From Bacteroidales bacterium (GTDB lineage: Bacteria > Bacteroidota > Bacteroidia > Bacteroidales > P3), in assembly GCA_017477025.1 (NCBI GenBank), contig JAFUYA010000044.1:1-52725 (forward strand): DNA of 52,725 bases, written 5' to 3'. The translations under genes and the position numbers were made by a program. Every line of letters begins with the position of its first letter. The stretch's first letter is position 1. This document shows positions 1 to 8,912 of this stretch, in pieces. Below the pieces are notes generated by a model. That model saw only the letters and a program-made list of their open reading frames with translations, ran no database searches and had not been told where the DNA came from.

Positions 1-100
1 AATATGAGTTTAATTCTTGCTGTGTTAGAAATAAAAAAGGAGTTGAAACATGTTTCAACTCCTTTTTTATTTCTAACACAGCAAGAATTAAACTCATATT
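1..100. repeat. Perfect 100-bp palindrome (two 50-bp arms, no spacer)
   Basis: Bases 51-100 are the exact reverse complement of bases 1-50. The centre (about 35-66) looks like a bidirectional intrinsic terminator: an A-tract, a stem beginning GGAGTTG, and a T-tract. The perfect symmetry runs well beyond that stem, through 30 or more further bases on each side. Because it begins exactly at base 1 it may be a fold-back artefact at a contig end. However, a similar over-long palindrome inside the window (18321-18380) cannot be explained that way. Confidence 0.9.
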
Positions 101-236
101 TGCCGAAAAGAATCAGTAAACAAAGCGAGAATAATTAATCGTTCTAATATTACAGGGCATTTTGTCGTCCTTAACGAATACTCTGAACAGTTCTAAAAGA
201 CCTTTGTAACTATCTATAATAAAACATTTTAAAAAT

Positions 237-311
237 GTGCGTGATTTCATCCGAAATCAGTGTAAAAACTGCAGAAATCTCACACTTTTTGTCAGAAATC
301 TCACTATTTTT
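237..311 (+). repeat. Dispersed structured intergenic repeat, copy C1
   Basis: It starts GTGCGTGATTTC, has a near-complementary GAAATCTCACAC at about 274-285, then a T-tract, a second GTCAGAAATCTCAC block and a run of T. It aligns almost end to end with copy C2 at 7361. The remaining bases of the 101-442 gap show no gene. They contain only a small palindrome, ACATTTT/AAAATGT, at about 224-238 and the promoter near 409. Confidence 0.7.
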
Positions 312-385
312 TTCGCTCTCTTAATTAATTAGTTACTATCAGTTACATTTTATGTCCGTTGAAACTAAAAAACATCTCTGTCAAT

Positions 386-416
386 ATTGTCATAATCAAA
401 AAAAGTTGTAATATTG
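386..416 (+). promoter_or_regulatory. Probable Bacteroidota promoter for the C25 protease operon
   Basis: ATTG at 386-389 and TAATATTG at 409-416 are separated by 19 bp. This is one mismatch from consensus in each element (TTTG and TAnnTTTG). The expected start of transcription is around 421, giving a leader of about 20 nt before the ATG at 443. Confidence 0.5.
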
Positions 417-442
417 CAAATTGAAATTTTCAGTTTTTATCA

Positions 443-3400
443 ATGAAGTCAAGATATATCGCATTTGTAGTTTATCTTTTGCTTTCAATTGCAATTCATG
501 CCCAACAGAAGGAAGAGTTTATATTGGAATTTAACGATTTTGCCTTAAATCGGACCGAAATCGGCAATAAACCGTTTTACTTGATTGATATGGGGGAAGA
601 TTTTTCCAAATCCACCTCTTTGGGTCAGGCTGTACTTCCTTGTTTAAATCGTGTAATAACCTCATCCGCAACAGAAAACATACAAGTTAAATACACGGTC
701 ATACAGAAAGATACGATTTTCATTAAGGACGGTATTCAGATTGCACCTTTGCAAAAATCAAAGATAAAAAAAGATACTGCTTATAATGTCTGTATGGATG
801 AAAAGTATTATTCGGAAAACGATTTTTCGGGAGATAATACGGTCAGTATAACAAGTATCGGAAAAAAAGGAGAAAAGAACATTTCGGTATTAAAAGTTTC
901 TCCGTTGCGATATAACCCTGTCAAAAATGCTATAGAAAGAATCACAAAACTTAAAGTAGAACTCTATTTCAATAATGAGAAACAAACCGATAATACTTTA
1001 AAAAGCAATATCTACACAGGTATCGCAGCCGCAGTCAGCACTGCAGATCTTCATCGCCCGTACAAAATGGTTATTCTGACCGACGAAACATTCAAAAACA
1101 ACCTATCCCCTTTCGTTAAATGGAAAACCGAGCAGGGATTTGATATTACCTTACTTACCACGTCGGAAACGGGAAAGACAACTGAAGAAATCAAATCATA
1201 TTTGCAGGACATATATCAAAATACAACACCTTTAAATCCTCCTTTTGACTATCTTTTCATTGTCGGCGATACGGATATTGTACCGACTTTTAAAGGATAT
1301 TACACAATAGACAATTATCCTGCTCATTACACCGACTTATACTATGCAGAATATACTTCGGACATTTTGCCGGACGTATTTTACGGCAGAATTTCTGTTT
1401 CCGACACACAACAACTTAATAATGTAATAGAAAAAACCGTTTTATACGAGAAAGGATATTTTTCCGATGCCGACTATCTTAATAATTCTCTCCTTATTGC
1501 GGGCAAAGAGACCGGAGATAACGCACCAACCTTTACCAACGGCCAAATGAATTACGCAAAACAATATCTTAAAGATCTGACTGATACAAGTGTTTTTTAC
1601 AATCCTTCGAGTGCCGAAGAAAATAATCAAAAGTTGATAAACGAAAGATTGAATAACGGCAATAGTTGGATAAATTATTCCGGACACGGAAGTTATTCGG
1701 GGTGGGAAAATCCCAAATTTAAAATTTCAAATATTGAAAACGATCTTCTCAATACTGATAAATTCGGAATCTTCATCAGCAATTGCTGTCATGCAGGTAA
1801 ATATGACGAGAAAGCTTGTTTTACCGAGGCTGTCGTACAGGCAAAACTCAAAGGAGCCGTGGCAGCTGTAGGTGCATCCGATTATACTCTATGGGATGAA
1901 GACTATTATTGGGCTGTAGGCAGTAAGAATATAACGACTTCTCCTAAATATGACGCAAGAAAACTCGGTATGTACGACAGATTCTTCCATACTCACAATG
2001 AAAATTTGTCCAATCAATACACCTCTATGGGACAATTAGTGCAAGCAGGATGTCTTTCCGTAACTCAATCCTTATCTGACTACTCGCCTCATTATTGGGA
2101 AATGTACAACCTGCAAGGAGATCCTTCTCTTATTCCTTTTGTAGGTATTCCAAAGAAGATTCAACACAATTTACCGCAAACACTGCTATTAGGAACTAAT
2201 AATTGGGAAATCAATACCGTACCTTTCTCATACGTTGCTGTAAGTTGCGGAGATTTACTGATAGATGCTCGTATGACAGATTCACTTGGTAAGGCTGTCT
2301 TTGATTTGTCCGACATTACATCCGAACAAACTTTATCCGTAGTTATTACAAAACAATTCTACTACCCTCTTATTGACTCCGTGAAACTTGTTACTCCCGA
2401 TAACCCTTTGATTACACTGCAAAATATCAAAATCACAGATAAGATTTCCGGACAAAAAGCAGACCATTTGACGGAAGGCGGAGAATACTATATAGATTTG
2501 GACATTATAAACACAGGCAAGCACAACCTTAACGAAAAAAACAATACCGTTCGCCTTATAGCAGAAAATAACGTTACCGTACAAAAGGATAATTTACATT
2601 TTTCAACAATAAATTCAAACGCAAGACATCATTTCTCCAATGCTTTTGAGTTCAGAATACCGCAAGGCGTGAAAAATTTTGACGTTGCAGAATTGAACTT
2701 TATTATATCTATCGGAAACGAAGAAATACGTACGAAAAAAATCCTTAAAGAAATCTTTGCTCCTGATGTTGTTATCATGTCATCATCAATTACTATTAAT
2801 AAAGATACGGTTAATCTTGCAGTCTGTCTTAAAAACCAAGGAAAGAAAGCAATTGCGGAGGGATATTTGTCGTTGGACAATCCGTCTTACGGGTTGAATG
2901 TACTGAATTCCGTTAATCCTGTAAAGGCACTAACGGAGAGTGAATACGACACTGTGATATTTACCATGGCAACTGAAACACAAAATACGGAAAATATGTA
3001 TTTTGACATCACATATAAGGCAGGTGAATACGAGATATTAAAAAACTACAATGTTTCTCTTGAAACAATAACTGAAAATTTTGAAAAAGGCTTCAGTGCT
3101 TTTGAATGGCAGAACGACGAAGACAATCCTTGGTTCATTGATACACTGATTTCAGTGAGCGGAAAACAATGTGCAAGAAGTAAGAATAATCTTGCCGATA
3201 ATAAAAAATCACGTCTTAACCTTATAGTTGATAACGATGTATCTTCAACATTATCTTTTTTTGCAAAAGTTTCAAGCGAGAGAGATTATGATAATTTCAA
3301 ATTCTATATAGATAATGATCCGAAATTAGTTCTTACGTTCGGTTATGATGAGTTCGGCAATATGAAAGATTGGAAAAAATATACATTTGACATTCCTGAC

Positions 3401-3769
3401 GGACGTCATGCTCTCTGTTTTTCTTATGAAAAAGATCAGAACGGTGCTTTCGGCAGTGATTGTGCATGGATAGATGATGTGGTTATACAAACGGGAACGG
3501 AGAATATTATCTTTTCTGCCGAAGATTTATTGAAAAATAATATCATCATATACCCCAATCCGACAAAAACAAAAGCCCGTATTGACAATGTCCCTCCTAA
3601 CTCCGATATATACATAATAAATAACAACGGTAAGGTCGTTTCATATCAGAATCATGCCGAACGAAATAATGATATTGACGTTTCTTTCTTGGAAACGGGT
3701 GTTTATTATGTAGTAGTTATAAAAGACAACGTTAAAATAAGGGAAGATAAACTTATCATAAAACGATAG
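443..3769 (+). CDS. Gingipain-like C25 cysteine peptidase with T9SS sorting domain
   Basis: A secreted cysteine protease of family C25. Residues 1-21 form a signal peptide ending in AHAQQ. A propeptide-like region runs to about 200. The caspase-like catalytic domain starts near PYKMVILTDE. The catalytic His is in NYSGHG (His415) and the catalytic Cys in NCCHAG (Cys449 by alignment to the gingipain ACVNG motif); their 34-residue spacing matches the gingipain dyad. Ig-like and jelly-roll-like segments follow, with a MAM or adhesin-like block near 880-1010. The last ~75 residues, with IYPNP and a final basic KLIIKR, form a type A T9SS C-terminal domain, so the mature enzyme is expected on the cell surface or in the medium. 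Substrate specificity (Arg or Lys) cannot be read from sequence. The next gene starts one base after its stop codon. Confidence 0.9.
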   Translation: MKSRYIAFVVYLLLSIAIHAQQKEEFILEFNDFALNRTEIGNKPFYLIDMGEDFSKSTSLGQAVLPCLNRVITSSATENIQVKYTVIQKDTIFIKDGIQIAPLQKSKIKKDTAYNVCMDEKYYSENDFSGDNTVSITSIGKKGEKNISVLKVSPLRYNPVKNAIERITKLKVELYFNNEKQTDNTLKSNIYTGIAAAVSTADLHRPYKMVILTDETFKNNLSPFVKWKTEQGFDITLLTTSETGKTTEEIKSYLQDIYQNTTPLNPPFDYLFIVGDTDIVPTFKGYYTIDNYPAHYTDLYYAEYTSDILPDVFYGRISVSDTQQLNNVIEKTVLYEKGYFSDADYLNNSLLIAGKETGDNAPTFTNGQMNYAKQYLKDLTDTSVFYNPSSAEENNQKLINERLNNGNSWINYSGHGSYSGWENPKFKISNIENDLLNTDKFGIFISNCCHAGKYDEKACFTEAVVQAKLKGAVAAVGASDYTLWDEDYYWAVGSKNITTSPKYDARKLGMYDRFFHTHNENLSNQYTSMGQLVQAGCLSVTQSLSDYSPHYWEMYNLQGDPSLIPFVGIPKKIQHNLPQTLLLGTNNWEINTVPFSYVAVSCGDLLIDARMTDSLGKAVFDLSDITSEQTLSVVITKQFYYPLIDSVKLVTPDNPLITLQNIKITDKISGQKADHLTEGGEYYIDLDIINTGKHNLNEKNNTVRLIAENNVTVQKDNLHFSTINSNARHHFSNAFEFRIPQGVKNFDVAELNFIISIGNEEIRTKKILKEIFAPDVVIMSSSITINKDTVNLAVCLKNQGKKAIAEGYLSLDNPSYGLNVLNSVNPVKALTESEYDTVIFTMATETQNTENMYFDITYKAGEYEILKNYNVSLETITENFEKGFSAFEWQNDEDNPWFIDTLISVSGKQCARSKNNLADNKKSRLNLIVDNDVSSTLSFFAKVSSERDYDNFKFYIDNDPKLVLTFGYDEFGNMKDWKKYTFDIPDGRHALCFSYEKDQNGAFGSDCAWIDDVVIQTGTENIIFSAEDLLKNNIIIYPNPTKTKARIDNVPPNSDIYIINNNGKVVSYQNHAERNNDIDVSFLETGVYYVVVIKDNVKIREDKLIIKR

Positions 3770-3770
3770 G

Positions 3771-4715
3771 ATGACTATGTTGTTGAACGATACGATAAAT
3801 ACTACAGTAAAAATTACTCACGATACCGCAAAATCAACTGAAGATTCTGTCTTCGAACCTAAATATATAAAGGTGAATCCCGAATATATAAACATATCCG
3901 GAGAGAATAATATAACATGCAAGGAATATATTCTCTACGGTATAGAAAATTCGGAAGTAAAACAAACGGAAAGACCTACGATGTTTAAAGAAAGAACGGA
4001 AGTGCCGCATAATACGGACGTCCGATTAAGAAACACAGGTATAACACATGATTGGGTCTTTGGAATCTTTTTGTTTATCATTTTTTTGACCGCAATGCTG
4101 TTACGCTTCGGCGGAAATATTATCTTTTCTTTTCTGCAAGGCTGTTTTTCTTCATCTGCACTCAATGTCAATACAAAGAACGGTTCAACAATACATTCAC
4201 TGACATTATTACCTGTTATGCTTATCCTTTTGCCGTGCATTACTTTCTTATTATTTTTCACCGTTAATAATTTCAACTTAACAGAATATCTCACGGATTA
4301 CTCGCAACAATCGGATTTTGTCCGCAAATCCCCTTTCCTGCTTTGGTTAATAATCTACATTTGCACAATAATAGTCTATTTTTTCAAAGTTGGTCTTATC
4401 AAATTCTTTGCATGGGTATTTAAAGCAGGAAGAATCTCAAACTATTATGTGCAAATAATGCTGAATTTTGGAATTTTGGCCGGATTTTGTCTCATTTTAC
4501 CGGTTCTTTTTGTCGCATATTCATCCAATTCCATTGGAGAAATTATGCTTGTTTTATCTTTGTTTATCATTGTTTTTCTGTTTATTACAAGATTGATAAG
4601 ATGTTTTTCGGTAATTATTAATGCTTTTAAATTTTCTCATATATATCTTTTTTTCTATCTTTGCGTGCTGGAAATATTACCAATAATAGTTATATTAAAA
4701 CTACTGTTTTGTTAG
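3771..4715 (+). CDS. DUF4271 multi-pass membrane protein
   Basis: A Bacteroidota-specific membrane protein of unknown function. About 95 hydrophilic N-terminal residues are followed by six to seven hydrophobic helices (for example near residues 98-115, 148-168, 190-212, 235-258, 262-282 and 293-312). The family was recognised from this architecture and from its conserved position directly upstream of a HemD-like gene and rnpA. The ATG lies one base after the protease stop, so translation may be coupled. A second in-frame ATG two codons later is an alternative start. The protease, DUF4271 and hemD appear to share a transcript. Confidence 0.75.
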   Translation: MTMLLNDTINTTVKITHDTAKSTEDSVFEPKYIKVNPEYINISGENNITCKEYILYGIENSEVKQTERPTMFKERTEVPHNTDVRLRNTGITHDWVFGIFLFIIFLTAMLLRFGGNIIFSFLQGCFSSSALNVNTKNGSTIHSLTLLPVMLILLPCITFLLFFTVNNFNLTEYLTDYSQQSDFVRKSPFLLWLIIYICTIIVYFFKVGLIKFFAWVFKAGRISNYYVQIMLNFGILAGFCLILPVLFVAYSSNSIGEIMLVLSLFIIVFLFITRLIRCFSVIINAFKFSHIYLFFYLCVLEILPIIVILKLLFC

Positions 4716-4733
4716 CGATAAGCGAGGAATTTT

Positions 4734-5720
4734 ATGGCAAAAAGTATAAAGAATATTCTGATTTCACAGAATGCCCCGGCAGAAAAGGAACAATCTCAGT
4801 ACAATGTTCTTGCACAAAAATATAATCTTAATCTCACTTTTAATAAATTTTTTGAGGTTGTAAGGATCAGCAATAAAGAATACAGAGCTCAAAGGATTAA
4901 TTTGTTGGATTATCCTGCCGTTATTATGACAAGTAAAATGGCTGTTGATAATTATTTTCATTTTGCAAACGAAATGCGTTTGAAAATTCCTGATGACATG
5001 AAATTCTTTTGCATAACCGACTCCATTGCAAATTACTTGCAGACGTATATTCAGTACCGCAAACGCAAAATATTCTACGGAAAACTCACTTTTGACGAAT
5101 TAATAACAGTGATTCAAAAGCATAAGGAGGAGAAATATTTGTTCCCGTGTGCCGAAGATGCCTCTCCTTCTAATTTCAAAAAATTAGAAGCTGCAAAAAT
5201 TAATTATACAAAAATAGTAATGCACCGTTCGGAGCCGAAAGACTTATCCAAGATTAATATAAAAAAGTTTGATATGGTGGTTATGTTCGCTCCGATAGGA
5301 GTGAAGTCTTTCATACAAAATTTTCCCGATGTAACTTCGGATGACATTACTATTGCCGCTTTCGGAAAACCGACTCAAACTGCTTTGCAGAGAGCGAAAC
5401 TCAAAGTAACCGTGTCAGCACCTACCGTAAAATGTCCTTCAATGATAATGGCCTTGGAAAACTTCTTTGAGGAAGGAACAAATCTTAAGGCGAAGAAAGA
5501 AACAAACAAAAAAGTAGAAGAAAAGAATACGGTAAAAAAGGCATCGTCATCTGAAACCAAGAAGACGACAACAAAATCGGTTAAAGTTTCTTCGGCAAAA
5601 AAAACAGCCCCCGTTGCAAAAGAAACCAAAACTACGGTAAAGAAAACCACCTCTGCTGCAAAGGCAACCAAAACTACAGCAAAGAAAGCAACGGCAAAAA
5701 AGAAAAATGCTGCAAAATAA
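4734..5720 (+). CDS. hemD: Uroporphyrinogen-III synthase (HemD) family protein with lysine-rich C-terminal tail
   Basis: Residues 1 to about 250 match the HemD fold family, which cyclises hydroxymethylbilane to uroporphyrinogen III. Recognisable segments are YPAVIMTSKMAVDN, FDMVVMFAPIGVKSF and IAAFGKPTQTAL. The last ~75 residues are an unusual low-complexity tail of Lys, Thr, Ala and Ser with AKK, KTT and TKTT repeats, like histone H1-type tails. Such a tail is not part of the HemD fold and could bind nucleic acid or other polyanions. No other haem-biosynthesis gene is in the window, so an authentic role in tetrapyrrole synthesis is unproven. The gene lies 18 bases after DUF4271, and its end overlaps the annotated rnpA start. 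Confidence 0.75.
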   Translation: MAKSIKNILISQNAPAEKEQSQYNVLAQKYNLNLTFNKFFEVVRISNKEYRAQRINLLDYPAVIMTSKMAVDNYFHFANEMRLKIPDDMKFFCITDSIANYLQTYIQYRKRKIFYGKLTFDELITVIQKHKEEKYLFPCAEDASPSNFKKLEAAKINYTKIVMHRSEPKDLSKINIKKFDMVVMFAPIGVKSFIQNFPDVTSDDITIAAFGKPTQTALQRAKLKVTVSAPTVKCPSMIMALENFFEEGTNLKAKKETNKKVEEKNTVKKASSSETKKTTTKSVKVSSAKKTAPVAKETKTTVKKTTSAAKATKTTAKKATAKKKNAAK

Positions 5721-6114
5721 GAAAATGTTTACTTTTGGTAAGAATCAAAGATTGTGTTCAAAAAAAAAGATAGAAACTCTTTTCAGACAAGGAAAGAGTT
5801 TTCTTGTATTTCCCATATCTGTCCGTTGCATAACTGAACCCGGTGAAGGAAATATCAGAACTTTGATTGTATGCCCTAAACGTTATCAAAGAAAGGCTGT
5901 CTGTCGCAACAGAATAAAAAGACTGATAAGGGAGAATTACAGGCTGAATTCCACAAATCTGAAACGAATTGCAAAAGAAAACTCAGTAAATATAGACTTT
6001 TCCATGTCGTACGTCCACAAACAGACTGTTGATTACTCCGTTATACAAAAGACAGTAACGGAAATATTGAGCAAATTGGAACTAACTGTATCCTCCTTAC
6101 AGAAACAATTATGA
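5707..6114 (+). CDS. rnpA: Ribonuclease P protein component
   Basis: A small basic protein that assists the RNase P RNA in maturing tRNA 5' ends. Diagnostic features are the N-terminal FTFGKNQRLCSKKKIETLF block and the basic RNR helix segment CRNRIKRLIREN. The length of about 130 residues is normal. The start at 5707 overlaps the end of hemD by 14 bases. An ATG at 5725 would give a protein beginning MFTFGK and is equally plausible. The order DUF4271-hemD-rnpA-yidD is a familiar Bacteroidota arrangement. Confidence 0.92.
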   Translation: MLQNKKMFTFGKNQRLCSKKKIETLFRQGKSFLVFPISVRCITEPGEGNIRTLIVCPKRYQRKAVCRNRIKRLIRENYRLNSTNLKRIAKENSVNIDFSMSYVHKQTVDYSVIQKTVTEILSKLELTVSSLQKQL

Positions 6115-6132
6115 CACAACGTGCATTGTGAT

Positions 6133-6384
6133 ATGAAAACAATAAAAAAATTATCAGAATTACCTTTTAAATTGCTGCAATATCTGATAATAGCCTTGAT
6201 AAGATTCTATCAGACTTGCATTTCTCCGCTGACTCCCGCTGCGTGTCGTTTTACACCTACCTGTTCTCAATATGCACTACAAGCAGTTAGAAAATACGGC
6301 CCGTTAAAAGGCTCATGGTTGGCTTTTAAACGCATCTTACGATGCAATCCTTGGGGCGGAAGCGGATATGATCCCGTTCCGTAA
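6133..6384 (+). CDS. yidD: Membrane protein insertion efficiency factor YidD
   Basis: A short membrane-associated protein (83 residues from the ATG at 6133) thought to help YidC-dependent membrane insertion. The signature motifs are all present: [18 protein letters not shown], the AVRKYG segment, and the C-terminal [14 protein letters not shown]. An upstream GTG at 6121 would add four residues, but the ATG gives the usual family N-terminus MKTIKKL. It follows rnpA as in most bacteria. No yidC is nearby. Confidence 0.93.
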   Translation: MKTIKKLSELPFKLLQYLIIALIRFYQTCISPLTPAACRFTPTCSQYALQAVRKYGPLKGSWLAFKRILRCNPWGGSGYDPVP

Positions 6385-6420
6385 GTTTGTTATGTAATAT
6401 ATTCCGAACAAAATCAAGAT

Positions 6421-7323
6421 ATGATAATACCAGAAACTTTACACAGCGGAGATAACGTAGCAATTATTTCCTCCGCAAGGGCAATCGACCGTAAAGAAGT
6501 AGCCACAGCCAAACTCTTGTTTGAATCATGGGGACTGAACGTTACTTTAGGACGAACAATAGGAGCGAAAGATAATCAATTTGCAGGCAATGACTGTTTG
6601 AGAGCGGAAGATTTGCAGGCAATGATTGACGACGATTCGATAAAAGCCGTATTCTTTGCTCGCGGAGGTTACGGCAGTGTCAGAATCTTGGACAAAATAA
6701 ACTGGAACAGACTAAGAACGAATCCGAAATGGCTTATCGGCTATTCGGATGTAACTGCAATCCTGATGCATACTTATTACAATGTCGGGATTTCATGTAT
6801 TCACGGTACAATGCCGATAAATATGCAAACATTATCCGAATGCACGGCAACGAAAAGCCTGAAAAATCTGTTGTTTTCAAAAAAGAATTTCTTACAATGT
6901 AAGTCTCATCCGCTGAATAAACAAGGTGTTGCCGAAGGCATAATGATAGGCGGAAATCTATCTGTTATCTATTCATTATTAGGAAGTAACAGTTTTAAAG
7001 ATACAGACAATCTGGTATTATTCATTGAAGATTTGGACGAATATCTTTACCATATTGACAGAATGTTGCAGGCCCTGAAACGCAGTGGTAAACTAAAAAA
7101 TCTGAAAGCCCTTTTAGTAGGACAAATGTCCGATATGCACGACAATATCGTCCCGTTCGGTAAAACGGCATTTGAAATCATAGAAGAAAGTGTAAAAAAT
7201 TATGATTTTCCTTATGCTTTCAATCTTCCGATCGGGCATACAGGCAATGACAATCACGCATTTTTTCACGGTAAAACAACCAAAATCATAATCTCTGACA
7301 ACTCAACGGTTTTAGAACAATAG
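6421..7323 (+). CDS. ldcA: LD-carboxypeptidase, peptidase family S66
   Basis: A muramoyltetrapeptide carboxypeptidase of the S66 family, which removes the terminal D-Ala from the peptidoglycan tetrapeptide during recycling. The Ser-Glu-His triad is visible: Ser109 in GYSDVTA, Glu203 in FIEDLDEY and His273 in IGHTGN, close to the E. coli LdcA numbering. The conserved ARGGYGS block is also present. The 300-residue length is normal and there is no signal peptide, consistent with cytoplasmic recycling. It probably ends the operon; repeat copy C2 starts 33 bases after the stop. Confidence 0.92.
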   Translation: MIIPETLHSGDNVAIISSARAIDRKEVATAKLLFESWGLNVTLGRTIGAKDNQFAGNDCLRAEDLQAMIDDDSIKAVFFARGGYGSVRILDKINWNRLRTNPKWLIGYSDVTAILMHTYYNVGISCIHGTMPINMQTLSECTATKSLKNLLFSKKNFLQCKSHPLNKQGVAEGIMIGGNLSVIYSLLGSNSFKDTDNLVLFIEDLDEYLYHIDRMLQALKRSGKLKNLKALLVGQMSDMHDNIVPFGKTAFEIIEESVKNYDFPYAFNLPIGHTGNDNHAFFHGKTTKIIISDNSTVLEQ

Positions 7324-7355
7324 ATAATCATAACCAATTGTCAATAAATGAATTA

Positions 7356-7439
7356 AAAAAGTGCGTGATTTTCATGGAAATCATTAAGAAAACTTCGGAA
7401 ATCACGCACTTTTTGAGCAAAATCATTAAAGAAATTTCC
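7356..7439 (+). repeat. Dispersed structured intergenic repeat, copy C2
   Basis: A perfect 16-bp inverted repeat is formed by 7356-7371 and 7399-7414, with A- and T-tracts at its outer edges like a bidirectional terminator. Inside is GAAATCATTAAGAAAACTT. A tail with CAAAATCATTAAAGAAATTTCC-like sequence follows and is shared with C5. The remainder of the 7324-7652 gap holds only the promoter at 7599. A 74-codon open frame across the repeat looks spurious. Confidence 0.75.
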
Positions 7440-7598
7440 AAACTTACAACAATAAGAACGACAATACATAAAAACAATGTAATCAGTGTGTTTTTTCAGG
7501 TAATTATTACACAGAATAATCAAACCGATGCAAAAATACCTTTCTATGCCGTATATAATTAATTTACAGTCTTACCCTGTGAGTTCAAAAAAAATATT

Positions 7599-7606
7599 TA
7601 TCTTTG
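7599..7606 (+). promoter_or_regulatory. -7 promoter element (TATCTTTG) for the flavodiiron gene
   Basis: An exact TAnnTTTG match 46 bases before the ATG at 7653. No clear TTTG -33 element is found at the expected distance. Confidence 0.6.
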
Positions 7607-7652
7607 CAACTTCGAAAGGAATATGTATACTAACAAAAAATAAATTGACAAA

Positions 7653-8840
7653 ATGGGAAAACAAATTACGCCTAAAGTTACATGGGTAGGCAAAATAGAT
7701 TGGGAATTGAAGTCTTTTCACGGAGACGAACTTTCTACACACAAAGGTTCGTCCTACAATTCTTATTTGATAAAAGACGAAAAAACAGCTTTGATTGATA
7801 CATCATGGATTCCTTACGATAAAGAGTTTGTTGCAAATTTGAAACAAGAAATCGATTTGAATAAAATTGATTATGTTATCATGCAACATAACGAATGCGA
7901 CCATTCAGGTGCATTGGTGGAGTTGATGCGTGAGATTCCCGACGTTCCTATTTACTGCACGGCAAAAGGAGAAGCCATAATAAGAGGTCATTATCACAAA
8001 GATTGGAACTTCGTTAATGTAAAAACGGGTGATACTTTGGATTTAGGAACAACTAAACTGACATTTATCGAGGCTCCTATGCTACATTGGCCGGACACAA
8101 TGTTTACATATATGTCCGAAGAGAATATATTATTCTCGAATGACGGTTTCGGCCAACACTATGCAACAGAATCGCTGTTCAACGATGCTGTTGATTCTTC
8201 TGAAGTATATACAGAGGCAATGAAGTATTACTGCAATATTCTGAATCCTTTTTCTCCTATGGCGTTAAAAAAGATAAAAGAAATTCTTGCAATGAATCTT
8301 CCTCTTGATATGATTTGTCCTTCTCACGGTATTATATGGAAAGAGAATCCTTCACAGATTGTTGAGAAATATTTGCAATGGGCGGATTCTTATCAAGAGA
8401 ATCAGATTACGGTAATTTACGACACGATGTGGCAGTCTACAAGATTGATGGCTCAAGCAATTGCAAAAGGCATACAAGACGCAGACAATAGTGTTACGGT
8501 CAAAATAATGAATGCCGTTAAAGATGATAAAAATGACATACTGACTGAAATATTCAAGTCGAAAGCATTCCTTATCGGCTCTCCTACAATAAACAACGGT
8601 TATTCTTTTGCAATAGCAGGATTGTTGGAAATGATAAAAGGGCTGAAGTTTAAAAAGAAAAAAGCGGCTGCATTCGGTTCTTACGGATGGAGCGGAGATG
8701 CCAACAAACTTATTACTGAAAAACTACAGGAAGCAAAGATTGAAATCGTCAATGAAGGTATCCGCAAATTGTGGGTCCCTGATCAGTCAATGCTTGAGGA
8801 ATGTCGTCAGTACGGAAGAGAATTTGTAAAATCATTATAA
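7653..8840 (+). CDS. Flavodiiron protein (FprA / A-type flavoprotein)
   Basis: A cytoplasmic oxygen or nitric-oxide reductase with an N-terminal metallo-beta-lactamase-like diiron domain and a C-terminal flavodoxin domain. All diiron ligands are present: His79, Glu81, Asp83 and His84 in QHNECDHSG, then His145 (MLHWPD), Asp164 (SNDGFG) and His225 (PSHGI). The flavodoxin half begins near residue 255 (VIYDTMWQSTRLMAQ), with FMN-contact segments GSPTINNGYS and GSYGWSG. At 395 residues it is the basic two-domain class A form without a rubredoxin or flavin-reductase fusion, so it needs an external electron donor. It is transcribed alone and likely protects an anaerobe from O2 or NO. Confidence 0.95.
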   Translation: MGKQITPKVTWVGKIDWELKSFHGDELSTHKGSSYNSYLIKDEKTALIDTSWIPYDKEFVANLKQEIDLNKIDYVIMQHNECDHSGALVELMREIPDVPIYCTAKGEAIIRGHYHKDWNFVNVKTGDTLDLGTTKLTFIEAPMLHWPDTMFTYMSEENILFSNDGFGQHYATESLFNDAVDSSEVYTEAMKYYCNILNPFSPMALKKIKEILAMNLPLDMICPSHGIIWKENPSQIVEKYLQWADSYQENQITVIYDTMWQSTRLMAQAIAKGIQDADNSVTVKIMNAVKDDKNDILTEIFKSKAFLIGSPTINNGYSFAIAGLLEMIKGLKFKKKKAAAFGSYGWSGDANKLITEKLQEAKIEIVNEGIRKLWVPDQSMLEECRQYGREFVKSL

Positions 8841-8850
8841 TACAAATGTA

Positions 8851-8901
8851 ACGGGCAGTACGAAGAATACACGATTAAGTATTCCGGGTACTGCTCGTTT
8901 T
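8851..8901 (+). terminator. Intrinsic terminator after the flavodiiron gene
   Basis: The arm at 8851-8870 (ACGGGCAGTAC...GAATAC) pairs imperfectly with 8880-8899 (GTATTC...GTACTGCTCGT) and is followed by TTTTC. It lies just after the stop at 8840. Confidence 0.7.
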
Positions 8902-8912
8902 CTATATATTGT

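Noticed and set aside
237..311. CRISPR array or insertion-sequence ends for the GAAATC repeats
   Set aside because: The units are scattered singly over 43 kb, not regularly spaced, with no cas or transposase gene and no target-site duplications seen.
5375..5671. 98-codon minus-strand frame opposite the hemD tail
   Set aside because: A mirror of the low-complexity Lys/Thr codons (Val/Phe-rich product), a typical shadow.
7338..7562. 74-codon + strand open frame across repeat copy C2
   Set aside because: It reads through the inverted repeat and the promoter region, with low-complexity composition and no recognisable family.
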